From contig NZ_KV917374.1 in NCBI RefSeq assembly GCF_002019645.1, forward strand, positions 1,438,696 through 1,502,695: a stretch of DNA of 64,000 nucleotides, given 5' to 3'. The notes below the pieces were generated by a model. The model saw only the letters and a list, made by a program, of their open reading frames with translations, did not search any database and had not been told where the DNA came from. The translations under genes were made by a program, and so were the position numbers. This DNA is from Litchfieldia alkalitelluris (lineage in GTDB: Bacteria > Bacillota > Bacilli > Bacillales > Bacillaceae_L). Below are positions 44,381 through 53,379 of the stretch, one piece after another. Within the stretch, counting starts at the first letter, position 1. Each line of letters begins with the position of its first letter.

Positions 44381-44584
44381 ATGAAACAGGAAAAGAATTT
44401 ACTTTTCATATGTCAGCATTGTGGATTGCCTCAAAGTGTAACAGAATATATTGTAAATGATTATTTAATTAACCCAAATGTTAAGGGATATTATTGCAGC
44501 AACGAGGATTGCTTGCAGATGAATCTACTCAGTGTAACAGATAAAAGGAAATTAATAGAGTTGGTCTGTGGAACAGCTAACTAG
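44381..44584 (+). CDS. Small zinc-ribbon protein
   Basis: The 67-residue protein has CQHC at 11-14 and a second pair CSNEDC (39-44), a likely single zinc site. GGAGTGAGG precedes ATG 44381; the frame is open upstream to 44231 but without a ribosome site. It is followed closely by a membrane protein gene. No function known. Confidence 0.65.
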   Translation: MKQEKNLLFICQHCGLPQSVTEYIVNDYLINPNVKGYYCSNEDCLQMNLLSVTDKRKLIELVCGTAN

Positions 44585-44605
44585 TAAGTGAATGGAGTGT
44601 ATTTT

Positions 44606-45007
44606 TTGAAATTTCTAGGGGCTGTTTTAGCATTTTTTTTAACGGATTTTTTCTTTCATATTATTGATGCCTATGCGGTTGGGCTGAAAGCGGAAAGTCC
44701 GGGTGAACGAATTGGTGCAGTTATTTTTGGAATTCTTTTCTTACTCATCTTAATGGCTTTCTTTAAGCGTATATTTAACCCATCCTTTTTTAATGGTTTT
44801 ACCGTTGCAACTGGATTATTCTTAAGCTTTGATATTGTGGTGTTTCATTGGATATTCCAACTGCACAGAATTACGAATGGTCCTGAAGCCAATTGGTTAG
44901 AGCCTATTCTCGTAGTAGCTGGATCCATCCTTGTATGGCAGGGAGTGAGGCAAGAACAAAAAAGGAATATCGGTTCACTCAATACAAATATTGAGAACTC
45001 TTCTTAA
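44606..45007 (+). CDS. Four-segment membrane protein, DUF2243-like layout
   Basis: The 133-residue protein has four hydrophobic segments, with HIIDAYAVGLKAESPGERIG in the first loop and DIVVFHWIFQLHRIT in the third. Buried His residues suggest a cofactor or metal, and the layout recalls DUF2243 proteins; I am not certain of the family. TTG 44606 is chosen with TGGAG 8 bases ahead; GTG 44588 is in frame but overlaps that site. Confidence 0.6.
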   Translation: MKFLGAVLAFFLTDFFFHIIDAYAVGLKAESPGERIGAVIFGILFLLILMAFFKRIFNPSFFNGFTVATGLFLSFDIVVFHWIFQLHRITNGPEANWLEPILVVAGSILVWQGVRQEQKRNIGSLNTNIENSS

Positions 45008-45014
45008 AGTCCAA

Positions 45015-45048
45015 AACTAGGATCTAGGTTCCTAGTTATTTTTTTTGC
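45015..45048 (+). terminator. Terminator
   Basis: AACTAGGA pairs with TCCTAGTT; a run of eight T follows. Confidence 0.82.
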
Positions 45049-45106
45049 CAATTTTTAATTAAAATGGGGAATTATAAAATTAACTTGAAAAAAAGGAGAG
45101 AATAGG

Positions 45107-45418
45107 ATGGAATTTCAAAGCAGAGAAGAGGTTATAAGAGACTTACAAAAACAAATGCCTTCAATTATGGATGAATTCGATGTTGAAGAAATTGGGGTAT
45201 ATGAGGAAGAGGGGGAAGGCAATCACTATTATATGGGCTATACCGTTAGAAAAAATGGACATGTTTATATGATTAATACCCCTTATGTGAAAAACGACAA
45301 AAAAGAACTAACCCAAGCTGAAGAAACATGGACCATTCAAGAGGAAGAAGGAGAATCAAAAGGATATCGCTCTTTAAATGAAGTATTTCAAAAAATAAAT
45401 GAAAAAACTCTACATTAA
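45107..45418 (+). CDS. Small acidic cytoplasmic protein, unknown
   Basis: The 103-residue protein opens with a helical stretch (SREEVIRDLQKQMPSIMDEF) and then a beta-rich part (GNHYYMGYTVRKNGHVYMINTPYV). AAAGGAGAG precedes ATG 45107. Bacillus genomes carry similar small proteins, but I cannot name the family with certainty. Confidence 0.68.
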   Translation: MEFQSREEVIRDLQKQMPSIMDEFDVEEIGVYEEEGEGNHYYMGYTVRKNGHVYMINTPYVKNDKKELTQAEETWTIQEEEGESKGYRSLNEVFQKINEKTLH

Positions 45419-45501
45419 AAGTGTCACCACTCGGATTTTGTCGAATTTAAGGATACATTTATAAACAATTTTTTTAATATTAAATGGGGAGGAACTCAAA
45501 A

Positions 45502-45669
45502 GTGAAAAAACAAGAAAAGCAATATTTTACCTCTTCTGTCGTTGATCTAAAGGATGAAGGGGAGTTAGATGTATCAGATAAGCGTGGGATTATCGAATTC
45601 TCCGAAGAATTATCAGATGGTGGAGAACGTGTTGAATTTATTGAGGAACAGTTGGAGGAAGAAGAGTGA
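45502..45669 (+). CDS. Short acidic protein, unknown
   Basis: The 55-residue, strongly acidic protein ends EFIEEQLEEEE. GTG 45502 is chosen, 11 bases after GGGGAGG; ATG 45484 overlaps that ribosome site. It follows the gene at 45107 by 83 bases. No family recognised. Confidence 0.5.
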   Translation: MKKQEKQYFTSSVVDLKDEGELDVSDKRGIIEFSEELSDGGERVEFIEEQLEEEE

Positions 45670-45797
45670 AGGTGCCTGGTGTCACCTCGCGAAATTTTTG
45701 TCTAAGAGGCTCCTTTGTGGGGGAGAAGATGGGATCTAACAAAGGAAATGTACAGGTAAAAGCATATAATTTAAACAACCCTATTAGCACCTGGAAT

Positions 45798-45835
45798 AGT
45801 AAAAAAGCTCGGAATTTTACCGAGCTTTTTTACTT
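45798..45835. terminator. Bidirectional terminator
   Basis: AGTAAAAAAGCTCGG pairs with CCGAGCTTTTTTACT over a 7-base loop. Confidence 0.88.
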
Positions 45836-45949
45836 ATAACATAGCATTCATTCGTTAGATAAGTGATTTCTCATTTATGGTCCCACCCGGCCATCAAAAA
45901 ACGCAAACCCTCGGATCCCGATGAAGGAATTAGCAGCATGGGCTGATAA

Positions 45950-46185
45950 AATAAGGGGATAAACTTCCTTTAATTAGGGAATGGGACTGAAAATAGTTAA
46001 TATAGAGGTAAAAATTCCCGTTATTTACTTGAAAAACATGAAAATAGGATGATTGGCTTTGCTTAAAGGAAAAACTTCCCCTTAATTACACCTAACCAAG
46101 TTATATTCTGCAGTATAAAGGGAAATATCCCTTTATTTTAAGTATCTATGATCACTCGATTAATATTAAAACTTCCTATGCTTTA
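45950..46185. repeat. Degenerate tandem repeat with palindromic core (about 55-base units)
   Basis: Four to five decayed units share AAGGGGA-AAA-CTTCCC-TTAATTA: starts near 45952, 46003, 46066, 46118 and 46167. The fourth is a near-palindrome (AAAGGGAAATATCCCTTT). The rest of the 45836-46433 gap shows no gene. Confidence 0.5.
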
Positions 46186-46433
46186 CATATACTTTATCAG
46201 GAAATTTAGTGAAGTAATTTGACACTGATTAGAAATTATTATGCATCGGACAAACTGGCTAGCAAAAACCTGATAATTTAAGGTTAAATTCCATTAAATC
46301 AAGACTTAAAAGTAATGAAAAGGTCAAAATAGCTATGCTACTAGTCTGCTAATTCATTTTTGAGCTTATTGAATTGTTTCTCCCCGTCAACGGCCCCGTT
46401 AGTAAAAGCCTGGTATTTATATTTCATTCGGGT

Positions 46434-48794
46434 TTAAGCAGGAGAATCAACTTCTAAATCAGCGATGCGTTTTTCGTAGTATTGAGCATCTTTGCGTGCA
46501 TTAAAACGCTCTGCCTTTTCAATGGTAACAGTAATGTTATAGTCCGGAGTTCCCGCAAATTTATCATATCTTCCCTTTGGCAATAGGAAGTTTCCTTCAG
46601 GGAAGTGAACACCTAAATTCCCTTTAGCGATATTTGCAAATTTAGCTTTTCCTTGGAAAACCCCATAGCCATTATAAACAACTACACCTTCACCTTCAGC
46701 AATACTTAACTTATGAGCATCATCTTTACTAATGAGCACATCATAGCGCTCAGAATTGTTAAATGGATCCTTGTCTTTATAGACCATTGAGTTAAATTGC
46801 TTCCCACGACGAGTAGTAAGAACAAATTGGCCTTCTTTTTTGTGTAAGTCTGGAATATCAACAGAAATTAAGTTGCCTTTTCCGTCCGGAGTTGGGCATA
46901 CTCCATCTTCACATAACCAAGCACCACCCCACTGGAATACATCACCTTGTTTCTTTAAGTGTTGAATTCCCTCATAATCAGTGTTAGTAATGGCAATTTC
47001 ATCACGAATTTCTTGGCCTGATTTAAAATTAATTAAATGGGCTTTGTCAGGATTAACACGTTTCGCGAGATCGACATAAATTTTCCATTCTGAGCGGGCT
47101 TCCTCAATATGGTTTTTGTTTCCATCAAGTTGAGGAGAGAAATAAACCATACGTTCTGTTGATGTCGAGGTACCGCCGCCATCCTGCTCATAACGAGTCT
47201 TTGCAGGTAATACGATAACCGCCTCTTTTGCATCAAGTAATGTTGACGTATTTAATATAATATCTTGATGAACACGAATCTCTAGTTCAGATAATGCTTT
47301 TTCAATAAAATCCGGGTCTGGCATTGTTTCTAAGAAATTACCTCCAGACATGTAATAGAGCTTAATTTTGCGTTCATGATCCTCAGGAAGGACAATGTTC
47401 TCAAGCGTAACTCCAACAATGTCTCCTTGCCATCTATCTATATCAAAACCCCAGATCTTTTCCATCCGTTTAATATTCTTCTCATCAAAGCCACCACCTG
47501 GTAAAACAAATGGATCAGCCCCCATTTCCCCAGCACCTTGTACAGAAGAGTGACCACGGAATGGCATTAAACCACTGTTTCTTCGACCTAGATGTCCACG
47601 TAGTAATGCTAGATTAGCAACTTGAGAGATATTGTCTGTTGCAAAAGTATGCATTGTTAACCCTAATGCCCAAATATAAACTGCGTTTTTGCTTTTTGCT
47701 AAAAGCTCTGATAATTCGATAATTCTTTCTTTTGTAATTCCTGAAGATTTTATAATAGAATTCCAGGATTGTTTTTGCACATGACCTTTTAATTCTTTAT
47801 AATGATTCACATGTTCTTGAACGAACTCATGATTAATTGCGGAGCCGTATTTGTTTTTTTCCATATCAAACCAGTGCTTGATGATACCGTGCATGAAAGC
47901 AATATCTCCACCAATATTTACTTGATAGAAATCATCTGCCACTTTTGTTCCAAATAAAGCAGACTCTGCATTAGAAGGAATCCAATATTGATCCATTGCT
48001 GGTTCTTTGTAAGGATTCACAACAATGATTTTAGCACCGCGTTTCTTTGCTTCAAGCATGTATTTTGTTGAAACAGGAGAAGCATTTGACGCTACACTAC
48101 CAAAGAATAATAGAACATCTGCACCAAACCAATCTTGATAATTTGAAGTAGAGGCACCAACACCAATAGAACGCTTCAGAGCAGTTTTACTTGGAGCGTG
48201 GCAAATACGTGAAGCATTGTCAATATTGTTAGCTCCTAGAAAACGTGATACCTTAGCAGCTACATAATAAGATTCATTTGTAATACCTCTAGAAGTAAGG
48301 TAGAACGCATAGTTTCTTGGATTTAACTTCTTCATTTTATCAGCAATCATTGTCATTGCTTCATCCCAAGTTAAACGAGAAAATGTTCTTTCACCTTTAC
48401 GACGGATAAGTGGGTAAGGAATACGACCTAACTTTCTTAGTTCCGTACTGTCATATTTCCTTAATTCATCAATGTCAGAATGTAAGATATCTGCTTTAAT
48501 GGCAGGAGCTGTATTTAAACGTAACACATTGAATCGTGTAGTACAGGCATGTGGACCTTTAAGAGTTTGGTCATAAAGACCTGAAACGCCTAATGCACAT
48601 CCATCGCATACACCTTTTGTAAGGATTTTTCCGGCGTATGCAAGGTTATCTCTATTTTCCCATATGATTTTTCCAGTATCGCGGAAGTGTTGCGGCTTTA
48701 CTTTGCCAAGACCAAATGGAACAGGGCTCACCCAAAATTCAGGACGGATTGCTTTTGTAGCCTTAATTGGTCCTTGATGTTTTGTATCTCCCAT
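46434..48794 (-). CDS. Molybdopterin oxidoreductase, FdhF/YdeP family
   Basis: The 786-residue protein is a formate-dehydrogenase-like subunit of the FdhF/YdeP type. An N-terminal KGVCDGCALGVSG (about 60-72) may hold an Fe-S cluster, followed by ICHAPSKTALKRSIGVGAST, GSVASNASPVSTKYMLEAKKRGAKIIVVNP and the C-terminal MopB barrel (FVLTTRRGKQFNSMVYKDKDPFN). There is no Sec codon in it. Neighbours are DUF2294, an OxlT-type carrier and divergent fdhD, which supplies sulfur to the Mo cofactor. The true substrate, formate or another, is open. Confidence 0.88.
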   Translation of the reverse strand: MGDTKHQGPIKATKAIRPEFWVSPVPFGLGKVKPQHFRDTGKIIWENRDNLAYAGKILTKGVCDGCALGVSGLYDQTLKGPHACTTRFNVLRLNTAPAIKADILHSDIDELRKYDSTELRKLGRIPYPLIRRKGERTFSRLTWDEAMTMIADKMKKLNPRNYAFYLTSRGITNESYYVAAKVSRFLGANNIDNASRICHAPSKTALKRSIGVGASTSNYQDWFGADVLLFFGSVASNASPVSTKYMLEAKKRGAKIIVVNPYKEPAMDQYWIPSNAESALFGTKVADDFYQVNIGGDIAFMHGIIKHWFDMEKNKYGSAINHEFVQEHVNHYKELKGHVQKQSWNSIIKSSGITKERIIELSELLAKSKNAVYIWALGLTMHTFATDNISQVANLALLRGHLGRRNSGLMPFRGHSSVQGAGEMGADPFVLPGGGFDEKNIKRMEKIWGFDIDRWQGDIVGVTLENIVLPEDHERKIKLYYMSGGNFLETMPDPDFIEKALSELEIRVHQDIILNTSTLLDAKEAVIVLPAKTRYEQDGGGTSTSTERMVYFSPQLDGNKNHIEEARSEWKIYVDLAKRVNPDKAHLINFKSGQEIRDEIAITNTDYEGIQHLKKQGDVFQWGGAWLCEDGVCPTPDGKGNLISVDIPDLHKKEGQFVLTTRRGKQFNSMVYKDKDPFNNSERYDVLISKDDAHKLSIAEGEGVVVYNGYGVFQGKAKFANIAKGNLGVHFPEGNFLLPKGRYDKFAGTPDYNITVTIEKAERFNARKDAQYYEKRIADLEVDSPA

Positions 48795-48861
48795 GATCTA
48801 TCAACTCCTAATTTTGTTTGATTTGTAGTCTATTTAAGTTATTAATAATATTTACTATAAA

Positions 48862-48903
48862 AAAAACCACTGTATACCCATTATTAGAGCGAATACAGTG
48901 GTT
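48862..48903 (-). terminator. Terminator between DUF2294 gene and the oxidoreductase
   Basis: AACCACTGTAT pairs with ATACAGTGGTT; on the minus strand a run of eight T follows. Confidence 0.88.
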
Positions 48904-48949
48904 AAGTCTTTTGCAGGGTCGCTACTAAGTGCCAAACCTAATTATTTTC

Positions 48950-49306
48950 TTAAGAAAACTTTTGTTCGATGTCTTCATCAAACACGAAGATTGACATCCC
49001 AAAATCTTTTTCTATATCAATATCAACAAAAAGTTCTATAAACTTACATTGTAACAATTCCTCCATCTCAACAGGAGGTGTTTTGCGATATAGTTCTTTG
49101 ACCATTTCAGTTCTAGCGGCTCTTAGCATTTGTTTACCATCTTCACCGGTTGCAATAAATTTTTCAACAGGGGAGAGATTACCTTCCATTTCACATATCG
49201 CCCACTTTTTACAAAAAGTGGTTGTAATCTTACTAGGCCCTTTGCCCATATGTTTTTTTCTGAAGGCTCGTACCAAATTGCTAAATTCGGCTTCATATTT
49301 ATTCAT
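48950..49306 (-). CDS. DUF2294 family protein
   Basis: The 118-residue protein matches DUF2294: KYEAEFSNLVRAFRKKHMGKGPSKITTTFCKKWAICEMEGNLSPVEKF, then RAARTEMVKELYRKTP and an acidic end. Such proteins are often found beside formate dehydrogenase-type genes in Firmicutes; no activity is known. It lies between the OxlT-type carrier and the oxidoreductase, all on the minus strand, but has its own terminator. Confidence 0.82.
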   Translation of the reverse strand: MNKYEAEFSNLVRAFRKKHMGKGPSKITTTFCKKWAICEMEGNLSPVEKFIATGEDGKQMLRAARTEMVKELYRKTPPVEMEELLQCKFIELFVDIDIEKDFGMSIFVFDEDIEQKFS

Positions 49307-49369
49307 TTCTAAACCCCATTTTCAGATTTTACTTTTAGAGTAGTGTTAGTCATTAGAAATGTCAAATGG

Positions 49370-50614
49370 TTAACTAGCCTTACGCTCTAGGGCGTTTGCT
49401 TCTTGTAGCTTTTTAATATCTACACGAATCACAACTGAGACAAGAAGGGCAACGATAAACATAAATCCGAAAATACTTAGAGTTCCTGAGTAACTATTTG
49501 TTGTTTCACGAATCCATGCTGCGATAATCGGACCAGCTAGTCCAGCTGCAGCCCAAGCTGTCAAAATATAACCGTGAATGGCACCAAGTTGTTTTGTTCC
49601 AAATAGGTCTCCGATGTAAGCTGGAATTGAAGCAAATCCACCACCATAGCAAGTAAGGATTAAGAAAAGGATTGCTTGAAAAAGGATCGCATGTGTTACA
49701 TTCGGTAATACAAAGAATGTAACGATTTGAATCGCGAAAAACGCAGTGTATACATTAGGACGACCAATATAATCTGAGATAGAGGCCCAACCAATGCGGC
49801 CAAACCCATTAAAAACACCCATTATACCAACCATTGTCGCAGCAGCAGCGGCCGAAAGTCCAGCTATTTCCTGTGCCATTGGAGAGGCGACAGATAAAAC
49901 TGCAATACCACATGTCACATTAATAAATAACATGACCCATAGATACCAGAAACGTCTTGATTTAACTGCTTCATTAGCAGTTAATTGTGAAAGATCAGTG
50001 TTAGCCTTTTTAGTATCATTTTGTAGATGAGCCATATATCCAACTGGCGGTCTTTCTAAGTAAAGTGCTGAAGCAATCATAATGACAAAATAAATAATGC
50101 CTAATGTGTAAAATGTGTTTGAAATTCCAACTGATCCAATTAACATAGCCATAATTGGACTAGCAATCATTGCTGCAAAGCCAAAGCCCATAATGGCAAG
50201 TCCAGTTGCAAGACCACGGCGATCAGGGAACCATTTTACCAGCGTTGAAACAGGTGTAATATAACCTACCCCAAGTCCTATTCCCCCAAATACCCCATAT
50301 GTTAAATAAAGTAAAGGCAAGGACTCAATACTTGTCGCAAATCCAGATCCGATAAGGCCTAAACCAAAGAACGTTGCAGAAACAATACCAGACTTTCTTG
50401 GACCATGTTTTTCAACAAAATGTCCCATAAAAGCAGCTGATAATCCTAAGAAAAGAATAGCGATACTAAACGTAAAAGATACAGATTTTAATTCCCAACC
50501 AAACTTCTCAATAAGTGGGTTTGTAAATACGCTCCAGGCATAAACAGAACCAATAGAAATATGAATTCCTACAGCTGCTAAGGCGATTAACCAGCGATTT
50601 TTTGTTTTGTTCAT
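49370..50614 (-). CDS. OxlT-type oxalate/formate antiporter family MFS protein
   Basis: The 414-residue carrier has twelve membrane segments and OFA-family traits: NRWLIALAAVGIHISIGSVYAWSVF at the start, GHFVEKHGPRKSG in loop 2-3, and GIGLGVGYITPVSTLVKWFPDRRGLATGLAIMGFG. OxlT exchanges oxalate for formate in Oxalobacter; Bacillus members are mostly uncharacterised. Here the oxidoreductase and fdhD nearby make formate or a similar acid likely. AAGGGGAGAAAG precedes ATG 50614. A leader terminator (50655-50720) precedes it, suggesting attenuation. Confidence 0.87.
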   Translation of the reverse strand: MNKTKNRWLIALAAVGIHISIGSVYAWSVFTNPLIEKFGWELKSVSFTFSIAILFLGLSAAFMGHFVEKHGPRKSGIVSATFFGLGLIGSGFATSIESLPLLYLTYGVFGGIGLGVGYITPVSTLVKWFPDRRGLATGLAIMGFGFAAMIASPIMAMLIGSVGISNTFYTLGIIYFVIMIASALYLERPPVGYMAHLQNDTKKANTDLSQLTANEAVKSRRFWYLWVMLFINVTCGIAVLSVASPMAQEIAGLSAAAAATMVGIMGVFNGFGRIGWASISDYIGRPNVYTAFFAIQIVTFFVLPNVTHAILFQAILFLILTCYGGGFASIPAYIGDLFGTKQLGAIHGYILTAWAAAGLAGPIIAAWIRETTNSYSGTLSIFGFMFIVALLVSVVIRVDIKKLQEANALERKAS

Positions 50615-50654
50615 TTTCTTTCTCCCCTTAAATTAGATAGCACAAATTTGAAAT

Positions 50655-50720
50655 GCAAAAACGCCGCAGTCTTCTATAAAAATAGTAAATAAACTATCAA
50701 TATAGAAAACGCGACGATTA
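50655..50720 (-). terminator. Leader terminator (possible attenuator) upstream of the OxlT-type gene
   Basis: On the minus strand a 16-bp stem with one bulged C (CGTCGCGTTTTCTATA / TATAGAAGA-C-TGCGGCG) encloses a second small stem (ATAGT/ACTAT) and is followed by T5. It ends about 45 bases before the carrier start, with no gene upstream on this strand, so it lies in the carrier's own leader. The leader also contains CAGGGTCGCTA (50791-50801 as read on plus), repeated at 48914-48924 after DUF2294. No known riboswitch class was recognised. Confidence 0.6.
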
Positions 50721-50993
50721 GTCCAAGCAGGTTACGCTACTTTTATCCAATAGTAATCGCTTTCAAGTTTGCAACATGTAAGGTTGTAGACAGGGTCGCT
50801 ATCACAATTCTTAAATGTTACAAAAATATGAACGTAACTTAATATTACCCTTTCTTCACAAAAGTTTCAATAAAATTTATTGACTTTTGTAAGAAATGAA
50901 AGTAATGAAAATTTATCCTTGTCACTTTTATAAAGTTGTGTTTAGATGTTGAGTTAAGAAATCTGTCAGTTTTAGAACTGAGGTGGGATTATT

Positions 50994-51782
50994 ATGGTAA
51001 ATAAATTAAGCTTAAAACAAAAAATAGTAAAGTATACAAATGGAATACTATTAGAAACAGAGGACGAGATCGTCACTGAATTTCCACTAACAGTCTATAT
51101 AAATGGTGAGGAATTCGCTACAATGGTATGCAGTCCAACTCATTTTGAAGAGATGGTTATTGGTTTCTTAGCATCAGAGGGTGTTATTCGGTTTAAGGAT
51201 GAAATAAAAGAACTTCAAATAGATGAAGACCGTGGCTTTGCATACGTAGAATTATATACAGTTACAGTGAAAAATCAGCAATATTTTTCTAAAAGATTTA
51301 TTGGTTCCTGCTGTGGGAAAAGTAGGCAATTTTATTTTCAAAATGATGTTCAAACGGCGAAAACATCGATGTCAAAAAAAATAATAAAAGCAGAACACTG
51401 TATACGTTTAATGAATGACATGCAGGAAGCTAGTTATGTTTTTAGAAATACAGGAGGCGTGCATAATGCTGCCCTTGCAACTGAGGAAGAACTTGTGGTA
51501 TGTCGATCTGACATAGGTAGACATAATGCAATTGATAAGCTATATGGCTATTGTCTGCTTAATAGTATACCTGTTCGGGATAAGATTCTTGTCTTTAGTG
51601 GTCGAATTTCCTCGGAAATATTGACGAAAGCTGCTAAAATTGGGGTGGGAATTATTTTGTCCAAGTCAGCTCCAACAGACTTAGCGATAAAATTAGCAGA
51701 TGATTTAAATATAACCGCTGTTGGATTTATAAGAGGTTCAACGTTTAATGTCTATTCACATCCAGAACGAATTACGAAATAG
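50994..51782 (+). CDS. fdhD: Formate dehydrogenase accessory sulfurtransferase FdhD
   Basis: The 262-residue protein matches FdhD: MVCSPTHFEEMVIGFLASEG, the cysteine loop GSCCGKS near 106-112 (cysteines that pass sulfur to the Mo cofactor), FRNTGGVHNAALA, RSDIGRHNAIDKLYG and SGRISSEILTKAAKIG. GAGGTGGGATT precedes ATG 50994. It is divergent from the OxlT-type gene and near the FdhF/YdeP-type oxidoreductase, its probable client. Confidence 0.93.
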   Translation: MVNKLSLKQKIVKYTNGILLETEDEIVTEFPLTVYINGEEFATMVCSPTHFEEMVIGFLASEGVIRFKDEIKELQIDEDRGFAYVELYTVTVKNQQYFSKRFIGSCCGKSRQFYFQNDVQTAKTSMSKKIIKAEHCIRLMNDMQEASYVFRNTGGVHNAALATEEELVVCRSDIGRHNAIDKLYGYCLLNSIPVRDKILVFSGRISSEILTKAAKIGVGIILSKSAPTDLAIKLADDLNITAVGFIRGSTFNVYSHPERITK

Positions 51783-51794
51783 GAGGTTGATAAA

Positions 51795-52016
51795 ATGGGC
51801 TCATGTAATATCGATCACTCTCTAGAAGATGTATATAAGAAATTAGAATCACAAAAGGAATTTCTATCTTTTAAAAGCCTTGAAAAATGTAAACGAATAC
51901 TTTCTGGAAATCCTAGCCAAGCTCTTTTGAATGAAATTTTTCATATGTTAAAAAAGTATGATCTTGCAACACAAGAAGAACGTGCAAATAGGGATGAGAA
52001 AATTGCAGCATTATAA
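51795..52016 (+). CDS. Small helical protein downstream of fdhD
   Basis: The 73-residue protein MGSCNIDHSLEDVYKKLESQ is all helical and charged, with Cys4 near the N-terminus. AGGAGGTTGATAAA precedes ATG 51795, 12 bases after the fdhD stop, so it is co-transcribed with fdhD. Homologs appear to travel with fdhD in Bacillus, which I recall but cannot verify. Function unknown. Confidence 0.7.
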   Translation: MGSCNIDHSLEDVYKKLESQKEFLSFKSLEKCKRILSGNPSQALLNEIFHMLKKYDLATQEERANRDEKIAAL

Positions 52017-52074
52017 GGTATCTTTTGGTACAAGATTGGAATATTTTTATTCTAGTATTCTATTATATTTTATT

Positions 52075-52091
52075 CTATCCTAGTAGGATAG
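52075..52091. promoter_or_regulatory. 7-3-7 inverted repeat touching a ribosome site
   Basis: CTATCCT-AGT-AGGATAG ends where the GGAG site (52091-52094) of the gene at 52105 begins; it may mask translation start or be an operator. Confidence 0.35.
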
Positions 52092-52104
52092 GAGTTGATA
52101 TGGT

Positions 52105-52401
52105 ATGCAATATTACTCAGTAAGGGAAATTGAAAATATTCATAATATGAATACTATCCTAAATTATGCTCGGACTTTATGGTATAGCCTTGCCGAAGGA
52201 TATGAGATTATTCCAAATTCGTATACCGATTTTTGCTTTGCTATAACCCAATATGAAAAAGTTTTCTTTGAAGATTGGAGTTTAACCTTTAATGGGAATG
52301 GCTCATTAATGTTAACTAAGAACATTCCATCAGGAGACATATTAGTAAAAATAGATAGTTTTGGGAAAGAAATCTTTATAATTCTCCCTAACATGAAATA
52401 G
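52105..52401 (+). CDS. Protein of unknown function
   Basis: The 98-residue protein starts MQYYSVREIENIHNMNTILN and has a helical first half and beta-rich second half (WSLTFNGNGSLMLTKNIPSGDILVKID). Ribosome site GGAG 10 bases before ATG 52105, terminator 3 bases after the stop. No family recognised. Confidence 0.6.
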   Translation: MQYYSVREIENIHNMNTILNYARTLWYSLAEGYEIIPNSYTDFCFAITQYEKVFFEDWSLTFNGNGSLMLTKNIPSGDILVKIDSFGKEIFIILPNMK

Positions 52402-52403
52402 AT

Positions 52404-52440
52404 CTTACAAATCCTTAGCGATTTGTAAGATTTTTTTTTG
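52404..52440 (+). terminator. Terminator
   Basis: ATCTTACAAATC pairs with GATTTGTAAGAT; a run of nine T follows. Confidence 0.92.
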
Positions 52441-52520
52441 AAAATGTTGGATAAGTTTAAGTGGGATGGAGAAATTATCATAGTACCAAAAATTCAGCTT
52501 ATAATAGGAGGAAATTACGA

Positions 52521-53165
52521 ATGATGAATCAGCAATTAGGCGCTCATGAATTAATGGAAATCCATGAGGTGTTATGTGATACAATTGATGGAATTAATCA
52601 ATTCCAATTATATCTACCTCATTGTCAGGACCAACAGTTACAAAATATATTACAGAATCAAATTAATTTTATGATGAACGAGTATAACGCTATGGTGGGT
52701 ATGTTAGGGAATAAGACTAGTGGGGCAAATCTTGGCTCGATTAATACTAGATCAAACTTCAGCCCTACATATGGTTTAGATAATCCATCTTCAAATCAGC
52801 CGAATACATCAATGACACAAATGGATGATCGTGATGTTGCATCTGGAATGCTAGGATGTGCAAAGTCTTCCGCTGTACTTCGTATGCATGCGTCATTGGA
52901 ATGTGCAGACCCTGAAATCCGTAATTCAATGATTCAAGGTTCTAAAAATTGCGCTGATCAAGCTTATGAAACTTGGCAGTACATGAACAGTAAAGGATAT
53001 TATCAAGTACCGACACTTAAAGATACAACAGCTCAAACATTTGCAGGGATGTATCAGCCAGCTTCAGGTATGATGAATCAAAACCAAATGAACATGAACC
53101 AAGACTATCCGGTTCAAATTCAACAACAACAAATGAACCCAAATCAAATGAATCAAAACTTTTAA
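52521..53165 (+). CDS. CotF-like spore coat protein (YhcQ type)
   Basis: The 214-residue protein has paired CotF-like helices (LGAHELMEIHEVLCDTIDGINQFQLYLPHCQDQQLQNILQNQINFMMNEYNAMV, and DRDVASGMLGCAKSSAVLRMHASLECADPEIRNSMIQGSKNCADQAYETWQYM) and a Met/Asn/Gln tail. It resembles B. subtilis YhcQ in size and order. ATG 52521 with AGGAGG 11 bases ahead is the start; the frame runs open to 52461 only by chance. Likely a late sporulation gene. Confidence 0.82.
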   Translation: MMNQQLGAHELMEIHEVLCDTIDGINQFQLYLPHCQDQQLQNILQNQINFMMNEYNAMVGMLGNKTSGANLGSINTRSNFSPTYGLDNPSSNQPNTSMTQMDDRDVASGMLGCAKSSAVLRMHASLECADPEIRNSMIQGSKNCADQAYETWQYMNSKGYYQVPTLKDTTAQTFAGMYQPASGMMNQNQMNMNQDYPVQIQQQQMNPNQMNQNF

Positions 53166-53187
53166 TGTAACCCAATATTAGACTGAG

Positions 53188-53222
53188 AAGAGATGGTTTC
53201 TGATGATATCATCTCTTTTTAT
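53188..53222 (+). terminator. Terminator of the coat gene
   Basis: AAGAGATG pairs with CATCTCTT, loop 14, T-run. Confidence 0.75.
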
Positions 53223-53379
53223 TATCTTCTCGTTTTACATTTTAATGAAACTTTTCACAAATTCATCCGTCTTAATGGATATGGGGAATTGAGATTTCAT
53301 AAATTTGAACTCATTATGGGACATTAAATTTCTATAACAAGCCAACATGTATTTATTTAATTTAAATGGAGAGTGGACA

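Noticed and set aside
45950-46185. CRISPR array
   Set aside because: Units are too diverged, spacing is filled with repeat-like sequence, and no cas genes are near.
46434-48794. Selenocysteine in the FdhF-like protein
   Set aside because: The frame is open without any internal TGA; no U position is seen.
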